The notes beneath the pieces were generated by a model. It saw nothing but the letters and a program-made list of their open reading frames with translations, had not been told where the DNA came from and searched no databases. A DNA stretch of 64,000 bases from Mikania micrantha (Eukaryota; Streptophyta; Magnoliopsida; Asterales; Asteraceae). Position 1 is the stretch's first letter. Every line of letters starts with the position of its first letter. Of this stretch, positions 46,040-55,061 are shown in pieces. The stretch lies in assembly GCA_009363875.1 (NCBI GenBank), contig CM018688.1:42594336-42658335 (forward strand), read 5' to 3'. The position numbers and the translations under genes are program-made.

Positions 46040-49000
46040 TCAACTCTTGGAAGTGTCTTTCTTGAAATACTTTTCTGAAATAGCTTTCCAGTCTGCTCCA
46101 GCGTGGATCTTGAAAATGCTGCAGAGACGGATCACTCTCATGAATTGTAGTGCCTGCACCATGTCTTGAACATCAAAGAAGATTTGGTGCCTGAAAAGAG
46201 CTTGGACATCAGTGTGGGACAGATTTGTCAACCACATGGGCTCGAATATCCTTATGGTCTCCCACTTCTTGTCCTTGCACAATACTATCACAGCCTCGCC
46301 AGTTCTCCCGTCATAGTACCACCATCGGAAACCCTCCATAAAGTCCTGTCGCATCTTCCGTAATGGAATCTTCTTCATGACTTTAGGAGGAAGCCACTTC
46401 AGGATGACTTTATGCTTACGGGTATCTCCGTCAATTTCTGGAAAATAATAACGTTCCGGCTGTTGAGGCTGGAAGTTTACCCACTTTTTCCTGTACTCGT
46501 ACTGTATCTGCCTAGAGAACCAGGCAGACATGCCAGAATCCTCACTGTACAGTAACTTCAGACGTGCTAGTTGATTTACTTCAAAGCCCGGCAGCATCTT
46601 GAAGTCATGATGGTGCTTAAAGTAATCGATCCCCCTCTCTCTCTTCACAGCATAGCACCCGAGATCATGAAAGTATGCCCAGCTCAGGATTTGACCTCTA
46701 GCTTTGTAGCCTTTGGTTCTGTAAACTTTCTTGTGCGTTGCTGGCATCTTCTCGGTGCTTTGCTTCTTCAAGACCTCCCAATAGGTCTGCCATTCCTCTT
46801 TTCGTCTCTTTTGGTCATCTGCTTCGGCTTTGCTGGCTTCGACTTGTTCTTCTAAGTATCGGATCAGTAAATCTTCAGTCTCTTGATCAAACTGATCAGT
46901 AAATGTCGGCAGCTCAGCCTCAGCAGATGTATACTTTGGGTATTCTTCTTCTGTGATGTCTTCTATGATAACTTCGTCAATGTCATCAAAAACTTCAGGC
47001 TCCGGTTCATCAATGATAGGAACGGAGGTATCATCAGTGATCACCTAGTCCGGATTAAGCCTGAACAGCTCAGCAATCTGCTCTCGGGATAAGCAGTGAA
47101 TAATCTCCCCTTCCTCTTTGTCATAGCTGACCGAGTGCTGTATAATGCCCTGAGCGTCCAAGATCATAGTCAACGTCTTATCTAGCTGACGTCTCAACGG
47201 CACAGCTTCTACTTCCTCGGCCGCTTTGGGTTCATCTGTCTGTGCAGGAGGAGGTGGAGCAGAGGCTTTCTTCTTATCATTGGCTGTCTTGGATCGAATC
47301 TCTGATGAGGCTGGAGCTTGATCATCATTGTCATCATCATCATCATCAGTACCGGATGATTCAGAAGACCCACTCCCTGATCCATCTTTGTCATCATCAT
47401 CAGCTTCATCATCTTCATCTGATTCCTCATCCTTCTCGGAATCCCCATAGTCAACTTGTTCCTCATCAGACTCTTCTTCATCTTCTTGTTTGTCTGAATC
47501 ATCGGAAGGAGCAGCAGAGCCTTCAAGCCTGGGAGTGCCTTCCTTGGAACTCTCGACAAGTTCAGCAAGGCGAGCATTCTCAGCCTCGAGCTGAAGGATC
47601 CTATCATTGAAACCAGAGGCTGTCAAAGCCAGCTGGTTGTGCTCATCGATGTACTTAAGGAGCTGCTCCTCCTGTTGAGCTGACCTGGCTCTCAAATCAG
47701 CCCTCTGGTCTAATGCTTGAAGAAGCAGAGTATCCTGCTCTTCAACCCTTCTAGTAAGCTGAGCAATAACCAGCTCTTGCTCCTTGTTCTTCCTCTCTTG
47801 CTCCATGCTCCTCTCCATCAGTCTCAAGACCATGCTGTTCAGTGTGCTAAGCTGATCCACAACTGAAACAGTAGGTATATGAACATCAGCACGGACTGTG
47901 GAAGGGCCAGAGGAAGCAGTAACATACACCGGCTCGCGAACAAAAGGAGTGGACAGAGGGGCAGTAGTAACCTGAGTGTGAATGGCCCTTGTCCTCGTCA
48001 GTGAAGAAACTGACACAGCTGCTACTGATGTGACAGTAGTTGTAGCAGCTGATGTCAGTTCTGACCTCCTTTGGAAAGAGAATCAAGATCTCTTTCCCCT
48101 TCCAGCTCTGGATGAGGTGGGCTGTCCAGCAGAAACAATCACTGCTGTGGAAGCAGGAGCAGATGACCTAGGAGGGGGAGAAAAATCAAACTCCGGAATA
48201 AATAACGTATCAGTAATATCCTCCAAATCATCATCTGTCCTCTTTCTCTTCCTCATCTCCACTCTTCCACCCTCATCCACTTTCTCAAACTCATCATCAT
48301 GAGTCTCTTCAGAATCAGAACTGTCTTCATCACCTTCACCTGCTACACCTTCATCCTCACTCGAGTCCTCTGACTCATCACCACCACCTGAGGAATGTGG
48401 AACTGAAACATCGAGAGGAACAGTCACTGAGGATGTAGTACTAGTCAAGAAGTCCAAATCCATCAGTGAATCGATGTCCAAATCCTCCTCCTGTGCGGTA
48501 GAAACATCAGCAACACCACCAGCAACAGAACCAACAACATCAACCATGCTCACTGAAGCAGCAGTGGTCATGTGTCCGGAAATCATCTCACCTACACCAG
48601 AACTCATCATAGCAGCAGTGCTCACTAACACTGTGCTCTCATCTGCTCCAGCACCACTCGGGCCCGCACCACCATCTCCATCCTCACCATCACTGTCATC
48701 ATCACCAACCGGAACCACAATGTCCTCCACATCTGAATCGGAGTCATCGTGTCTCCATCTTCTTCCAGCCGGAGCCCTGTAATCGGGTCGAGAGAGGTGA
48801 CCAAATAAGGATCTAGTGGTGGGCTTCCTCTCCTTCCCTCTGTATGACAAAACTCTGTTGAGAGTTATGTCATTCATGTGCTCCAATCTAATGATGTCAG
48901 CATTAAGCTTTGGAAGATCTGGAATCTGGGCATCAATAATCTGCTGTAGAAACCTAGGGTACATCAGGAACTTCTTGTCACCCTTAATCCCCACATTCTC

Positions 49001-49552
49001 CTTCATGTGTATAAAAACCATCTCGGAGAAGTTGAATGGTTTGTTGAGCACCAAGGCAGCAAATGCGCACTGAATGGTTTCGCGCATGTCATCAAAGCCC
49101 CCTCTCCTCGAGCCAAGGCAGTGAACAAGTACATGAGCCAAGTACTTGAACTGCGGCGACATGAACGCCTTGTTCAGAATCCCAGCTCCAATATCTCCCT
49201 CGTACTTGCATCGGAGAAAGCATCCACGGACTAAGAATCTGTCAAGTAGAGCAGGATGATCCGGAGAGTCTTGAAAACCACAGACCCTCCGTATATGCTC
49301 AGCAGAGACCACCACATCATGACCCCTGACCTTGCCCCTTATGACTGTAGGCTCGGCCTCACAATCGATATCAGCAGATGACCAGAAATCCTGCTGATGT
49401 GATAAGTAGGGCACATGAACTGTCGATATGGCAGTGAAGATCCTGGAACGCCTCAAGAATGTGATAATATCTGCGTAGTGCTTCGCGTTCGGGGTAGTCA
49501 AGTCAAGATGGGCACAGATGTTGTGCTTCGGAACTGATTTGTATCCTGCCAT
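46040..49552 (-). pseudogene. E6 ORF3 (1170 codons), two in-frame stops
   Basis: Start chosen at 49552 (MAGYKSVPKHN) because it aligns with E1 and E2 ORF3 starts and follows an acceptor-like CAG. One frame reaches 46040, interrupted only by TGA at 48083-48085 and TAG at 47045-47047. Parts in order: N-terminal domain (residues ~1-245; FLRRSRIFTAI, AHVLVHCLGS, LNKPFNFSEMVF), acidic Ser/Thr-rich region with SDGEDGDGG and repeated SSGGG-like stretches, coiled coil (about 47560-47860), Asp/Glu tract, and C-terminal domain (residues ~850-1170) with LPGFEVNQLARLKLL and WWYYDGRTGEAVIVL. No transmembrane helix is visible, so it does not look like a viral envelope. Function unknown; nuclear or RNA-binding roles are possible but unproven. 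Confidence 0.82.
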
Positions 49553-49553
49553 A

Positions 49554-49582
49554 CTGCACAATACAAGAAATACACATGTCAG
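49554..49582 (-). promoter_or_regulatory. Splice-acceptor-like site before E6 ORF3
   Basis: The minus strand has a branch-point-like CTGAC (49582-49578) and TTTCTTGTATTGTGCAG ending at 49554, one base before the ORF3 ATG. The core TATTGTGCAG is identical to that before the E6 protease (55044-55053). Confidence 0.5.
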
Positions 49583-49641
49583 TACAAGATAATCAATCAA
49601 ACATTGAAGTTTAACAAAAATCAGATTGACTGTTTTCTGAT

Positions 49642-49820
49642 ATGCCGAATGAGTCCATTCGCCGAATGTGTTAACAGTCGAATGAGGTTCATTCGTCGAA
49701 TGACTCTCATTCGTCGAATGAGACTTGAGTATGACTTGTCATTCGCCGAATGATCCAATCGTCGAATGAGGTTCATTCGCCGAATGAGTCATTCGTCGAA
49801 TGACGACATTCGGCATATGA
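49642..49820 (-). repeat. CATTCG/CGAATG array, E6 spacer cluster 1
   Basis: Twelve or more half-sites in 180 bp, most joined as CATTCG(C/T)CGAATGA palindromes separated by 5-15 bp. Confidence 0.88.
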
Positions 49821-50128
49821 ACTGAGTTCAAAATCCCTTTATCCAAAATCTCAAATCAATCCAAAAAATCTGGTAAACAACATTCAGAATCGACCGATTA
49901 GCATTTTTAATACTTGACATTTTGAGTTTAAGGTCCATTTTAACAGTTTATTTGTTGGGCGAATTCAAAAACCCTAAAAACCCTAAATGCTAATCTGTTT
50001 AACATGATTTCGTGGATGGAATTGGCTGAAACTTGATCTCCATATACCTGAGAAGAAGTAGAAACAGATTATCAGAAGCAGGATCAATATCAATCAAAGA
50101 AAATCAGGTAGGAGTGCACTGTGTGTGT

Positions 50129-50463
50129 TTCGCCGAATGGGGTTCTCTCTGTAGTCGCGAAAGAGTTTTTGGTCGAATGACCCTCATTCGGCCGAAGGAT
50201 CGTTAAATAGTCCCTTCTCATTCGCCGAATGAGCTAGTCGAAAGATCACCTGACATTCAGTCTCATTCGCCGAATGAAAGTGGCGACTGAGTCATTCGAC
50301 AATGTTTATTCGCCGAATGAGAATGTCGAATGAGACATTCGACCCTCTTCATTCGTCGAATGAAGTTTATCCTGTGTAACTGATTCGGTCGAATGACTCA
50401 TTCTCAGAATGAGTTCATTCGGCCGAATGAATCCATTCTGCCTCTCATTCGGACGAATGAGAG
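50129..50463 (-). repeat. CATTCG/CGAATG array, E6 spacer cluster 2
   Basis: About twenty half-sites in 335 bp, including CATTCGGCCGAATGA and CATTCGCCGAATGA palindromes and single CGAATGA copies. Confidence 0.88.
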
Positions 50464-51092
50464 ATGAAAATCTCCAAACCTCAAATTTTTCAACATTTGA
50501 CATAATGAGCAACAAACTTTTAACAATTTATGAAGATATGTCTGGTTGGTTCAGGATTCAGATATGACAGACATCCAAATCTACAAATGATCATCTAAAA
50601 CAAAATTGAAAATAGAAAATCTTTTTGTATTTTTCTGAAACAACCAAACAACTGTACAAACATAAATTAAAAGCAAGTAAACACAAGTAAACACATATTT
50701 TTGTGAAAAGCCCGTTAATAAAATAACACAAATCTCTGATTACATCATATAACCTTTAATGAATGCTTCACTTCAATCACAATTTCATTTTGACACGATT
50801 ACTGATATATTTGTCCAAATTTAAACTGATCAATACATAACTCTTTAAACAAACTAAATGATCACTCATATTTTCTGACTATGTTCTCCAATTCATTTCA
50901 TCAATTAAGATCAAAATCAGTTCATAACTCATTTCAGCATATCTTAATACCAGTCATCATGAATTCAATAAGATTCAATCATTTATTATCTTTTTGGATT
51001 TTTCTTGTTCTATCCACATGGATGGCTTCAGCTAGGTCCGTCCCAGCAATATGGCACATGTATGGAATCGAACTTTATTTGTTTAAGTTTTT

Positions 51093-51239
51093 CTCAAGCT
51101 TAATACCAGCTTGCATTAGATTTTCTTTACCAAGCTTAATACCAGCTTGTCTTTGATTTTTCTTTACCAAGCTTAATACCAGCTTGTCTTTGATTTTTCT
51201 TTACCAAGCTTAATACCAGCTTGTGTTTGATTTTTCTTT
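51093..51239 (-). repeat. 37 bp tandem repeat, four units
   Basis: Units 51093-51128, 51129-51165, 51166-51202 and 51203-51239, each with ACCAAGCTTAATACCAGCTTG followed by a T-rich half. CAAGCTTAATACCAGCTTG is an imperfect inverted repeat (CAAGCT...AGCTTG), so each unit can form a small hairpin. Confidence 0.92.
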
Positions 51240-51510
51240 GAATGAAACCTCATTTGATTTCATGATGACAGGTGTATGCTTGATTTGAGTCAAGAACCAT
51301 TTTTCACTCAAAAGCCTTAATAAAATGGATCCCACAAGTCAAACTTTCTAAGTTCTCATAAGTCATTTATTTATTTTGTATAGTCAGCCTATCAGTACAT
51401 CCCATCATCATTTCCTTATGATTTTGGCTCATGCATTCATTTCTGCTTCTATGACATAAAGAAATCAATGTGCTATATCATTAAACAGGACTGTTTCATT
51501 TTTAATTTTT

Positions 51511-51587
51511 CTATTGTTTTTGATTTTTCAAATTTTCTATTGTTTTTGGTTTTTCAAATTTTCTATTGTTTTTGGTTTTTCAAATTA
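51511..51587 (-). repeat. 26 bp T-rich tandem repeat, three units
   Basis: Three copies of CTATTGTTTTTGGTTTTTCAAATTTT or near it, beside the internal PPT. E1 has a related degenerate stretch at 3250-3300 next to its internal PPT. Confidence 0.85.
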
Positions 51588-51592
51588 GAGTA

Positions 51593-51610
51593 TCTCCCCC
51601 TAAAAACCTA
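51593..51610 (-). promoter_or_regulatory. Internal polypurine tract after E6 pol
   Basis: The minus strand reads AGGTTTTTAGGGGGAGA, nearly identical to the E1 site at 3301-3317. Confidence 0.65.
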
Positions 51611-51716
51611 AAAATAGAAAATCTTTTTGTGTTTTTCTTGAGAAAAGAGAACTGTACAAGATAAAATGAAAATACTAAAAAATAAAATAAAAAAAACTAT
51701 CTAATGAAAGTGATGA

Positions 51717-52802
51717 TCATTTGTTAGACTCAGATGAGGATTGAACTTCATCCTTTTGAAAAACACCATTAGCCGATAACAGATATAAAAATCTGGGTTT
51801 ATCAAAAGCTTTTGTGAAAAGATCGGCTTTCTGGTGATCGGTGTGAATTTTAACAACATCGATTAATTTCTTCTCAAAACAATCACGTATGAAGTGATAT
51901 TTTATGTCGATGTGTTTGGTTTTGGAGTGCTGCACTGGATTTTTAGTGACAGCAATGGCAGCAGTGTTATCAACATAAATCGGAGTGTTAGAAAAATGTA
52001 ACCCATAGTCCCTGAGTTGCTGTTGAATCCAGATGATTTGAGAACAGCAACTTGCAGCAGCAATATATTCAGCTTCACAGGTTGAAGTAGACACCGACGT
52101 CTGCTTCTTGCACTGCCAGGTGACCAATCGGTTTCCAAAGAACTGACATCCCGCAGATGTTGACTTGAAATCTCTTTTACATCCACCATAATCTGAATCA
52201 CTATATGCAGTAAGCTCAAAGTTATCATCATTAGGGTACCATAAGCCAAGTTCCGGTGTACCCTTCAGATAACGCATAATCCTTTTGACAGCAATCAGGT
52301 GAGATACTCTTGGTTTGGATTGATAACGTGCACACAAGCAAGTGGCAAACATGATATCTGGCCGAGAGGCAGTGAGATACATGAGAGATCCGATCATTCC
52401 CCGATACAGAGTGGCATCAATTAACTCCCCCTTTTCATCTGGAGTAATCCCGTGATTAATCGCCAGTGGGGTACCAGCAGGCTTCGCATCAGACATACTG
52501 AACCGGCTCAGAATGTCACCAACGTATTTGGTTTGATGAATAAAAATCCCTGCCTCAGACTGATCCACCTGTAAACCCAAGAAAAACTTCATCTCTCCCA
52601 TCGAACTCATTTCAAATTTTTCTTTCATAACTGTCTCAAATTCCTTGCACAGATTATCATTTGTGGATCCAAAAATTATATCATCCACATACACTTGTAC
52701 CAAGAGTAAATCACTGTCCTTCTCACGGATGAATAAAGTGCAGTCAATGACACCTCTTCTGAACCCGTTGTTCAAAGGTGAGTGGAAAGTGTCTCGTACC
52801 AC
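51717..52802 (-). pseudogene. pol: E6 RT C-terminus and RNase H
   Basis: Continuous frame from the RT palm to the end of Pol: catalytic YVDDIIFGS, LGLQVDQSEAG, MIGSLMYLTASRPDIMF, SHLIAVKRIMRYLKG, RNase H residues in YSDSDYGG, CEAEYIAA and YVDNTAAIA, and the terminal ADLFTKAFDKPRFLYLL. The frame differs by one base from the upstream RT segment; the break lies in a short T run near 52785-52795. RNase H and the RT active site are intact here. Confidence 0.92.
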
Positions 52803-53743
52803 GCTCTCGGAGCCTGATGCAATCCATACAACGCTTTGTCTAGCTTGTAGACTTTATCACGATGCAATGGATCTTCAAATCCGGGAGGTTGATTGACATA
52901 CACTGTTTCACTGATAACCCCGTGAAGGAACGCGCTCTTTACATCCATTTGATAAACCTTGAACTTTTTGAAGGATGCATAAGCCAGAAAGATACGAATG
53001 GCTTCTAGTCGAGCGACCGGAGCAAACACCTCATTATAATCCAATCCCTCTATCTGTCTGAATCCTTGAACCACCAGACGAGCCTTGTTTCTCACGATTA
53101 TCCCGTGATCATCCTTTTTGCAACGAAGAACCCATCTAGTGCCAATGACTTTTGCACCTTTGGGTTTATCAACTAGTTGCCAGACCCCTAACTTCTTGAA
53201 CTGCAACAGTTCCTCTTGCATGGCGTCTACCCATGATTCTTCTTTGAGGGCTTCAGTGACGGTACGCGGTTCCACTTGAGATATAAAGCAGGAATGAGCA
53301 CAAAAGCTTACATCTGCAAAATCAAGAATGTCTGCAAGACCACCTGAAGAAATCTGACTTCGAGTCTTTACTCCATCTAAAGGACTCCCTATAATGTTGT
53401 CTTGAGGATGAATTCGATTAATTCTTCCAACAGGATGAGCAGGAACCTCAACCTCAGGATCTAAGTTATTCAAATTCAAGTCCTCAAGATCAGGTACAAG
53501 ATTATCAACAACTGGTTCAGGAGCAGCTGGGGGATTGTCGTCTGTGTCTGAGCTGTCATCATTTATCTGTGTAGAGGGACCAGATGTAGATGTAGGTTGA
53601 AAAGTAGCATCGGGGGCATTCTGTACATCATACAGCATCTGAACAGCTACATCTTCATCTGAGTACATGGGGGGCATATTGAATGAGTCAAAAAGACTGG
53701 AATAGTCAAACATCCAATCTGGCCCTTTTCCAGGTGGGGGCAT
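52772..53743 (-). pseudogene. pol: E6 RT N-terminus with integrase-RT linker
   Basis: Starts within the integrase C-terminal tail (PPPGKGPDWMFDY), then an acidic/Pro-rich linker (about residues 50-150) and RT fingers and palm: GTRWVLRCKKDDHG, ARLVVQGFRQIEGLDYNEVFAPVARLEA, MDVKSAFLHG, DKALYGLHQAPRAWYETL. It is joined in frame to integrase through one stop codon (53753-53755) and broken at its 3' end by a one-base shift. Confidence 0.9.
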
Positions 53744-53752
53744 TGTATACTT

Positions 53753-55053
53753 TTAAACATCCACGTGGTACCACTCCTCCACATTATGAGTTGCAATGTT
53801 GTAAACTCGTTTATTTGGAGTGCTATACCCAAGAAAGTACCCTTCTTCCACCTTTTCATTAAACTTGCCCTGCTCATGTTTCTTAAGCATAGTGCATGGA
53901 GCACCAAATGGTTCTAGATACTTAAGATTTGGCTTTCGGTTATGGAGCAGTTCAAAGCAAGTCTTCCCATGTCTCTTCACAATTAGGACCCGGTTCAATG
54001 TGTAACAAGCATTGGCAACAGCTTCATTCCAGAATTGAACCGGTAGAGAAGAATCAGCAAGCATAGTTCTAGCAGCCTCAATCAATGTCCTATTCTTGCG
54101 TTCAGCAACGCCATTCATCTGTGGAACATATGGAGCACTAAACTGTTGCACAATGCCTCTTGCATTACAAAAATTCTCCATGTTGTGATTTTTGAACTCA
54201 GTTCCATTATCAGTTCGAAACTGACGAATCTTGAGCTTATAGAGCGATTCAAGTTTGGTAACCAAAACTTGAATGCAATCAAACGTTTCTGATTTCTCCT
54301 TCAAAAAGAAGACCCAAGAGTATCTGGAGTATTCATCAGTGATAACCAGGCAGTATTGATCTCCAGCTATACTCTTCCGATTTACTGGACCAAACAAATC
54401 CATGTGGAGAAGCTCAAGAGGAACATTGATTGAATGATACTTTTTCAGCTTATGAGACTGCTTAGACTGCTTTCCTTTCTTGCATGAAACACAGATATCA
54501 GACAGCTTAAAATTTTTCAAGCTAACTCCCTCAACCAAACTGTTGTGTACCAGATGATTCATCTTGCGTAAACTCAAATGGCCCATCCTCTTATGCCAAA
54601 GGATTGAATCTTTTTCAGTTGCCTTTGTCATAAAACATGAAGCTGTGGAGGATGTAGTTGAAGCTGTAGCCATATTGAGAACATACAAGTCTTGTTTTCT
54701 TGGAGCAGACATTAAAATCCAATCTTCAGGTATCTGCACACCTTGCTTGAGAATATAACACTTTGAGTCATCAAACGAAACCTTGTACTCTTTGTCACAA
54801 ATCTGAGAGACTGACAGGAGGTTGTTTTCCAACTGTTTGACATATCTGACATTATCGAACGAAACCTGTCCATTTGTCAAGATTCCCTCTCCTGTAATAA
54901 AACCACCCTTGTCTCCAGCAAAAGCTACATAGCCACCTCGAACTGCGTTCACATTGGTGAGCACAGAAATATCACCAGTCATGTGTCTGGAAGCCCCACT
55001 ATCAACGATCCAATTGCTGTTTACTCCAGCTTTTGGGGCAACCTGCACAATAA
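53753..55053 (-). pseudogene. pol: E6 protease and integrase, ends at one stop
   Basis: A long frame with protease WIVDSGASRHMTGD and FAGDKGG, integrase zinc region WHKRMGHLSLRKMNH with CVSCKKGK, catalytic LLHMDLFGP, RTDNGTEFK and NGVAERKNRT with Glu, FGAPCTMLKK and GYFLGYS. It begins just after an acceptor-like TTTATTGTGCAG rather than an ATG. A TAA at 53753-53755 separates it from the RT linker. All visible catalytic residues of both enzymes are present. Confidence 0.92.
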
Positions 55054-55059
55054 AGAGAC
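55042..55059 (-). promoter_or_regulatory. Splice-acceptor-like site before E6 protease
   Basis: The minus strand reads GTCTCTTTATTGTGCAGG, preceded by AACTGAT as a possible branch site. It follows the gag stop codon by about 20 bp. Confidence 0.45.
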
Positions 55060-55061
55060 TA

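Larger units (their letters stand above)
49601..51716 (-). other. E6 spacer between RNase H and ORF3
   Basis: 2.1 kb without a supported gene. It contains two CATTCG/CGAATG arrays (49642-49820, 50129-50463), a 37 bp tandem repeat (51093-51239), a 26 bp tandem repeat (51511-51587) and an internal polypurine tract (51593-51610). Layout is parallel to the E1 and E2 spacers. Confidence 0.75.

Noticed and set aside
47209..47610. Long ORFs rich in Met, Asp or His on both strands around 47.2-47.6 kb
   Set aside because: They are other-frame readings of the GAT/ATC-rich acidic tract of E6 ORF3.
46040..49552. ORF3 as a retroviral envelope gene
   Set aside because: I find no transmembrane anchor, signal peptide or cysteine-rich ectodomain. 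The protein is acidic with coiled coils.
49553..49600. Possible signal peptide (hydrophobic YLVLTCVFLVLCS) ahead of E6 ORF3
   Set aside because: It lies upstream of the ATG that aligns with E1 and E2 ORF3 and covers the pyrimidine-rich acceptor-like sequence, so it is most likely untranslated.
50129..50463. CRISPR-like array (short repeats with irregular spacers)
   Set aside because: Plant retrotransposon context, repeats of only 6-14 bp, variable spacing and both orientations; it fits none of the properties of a CRISPR array.
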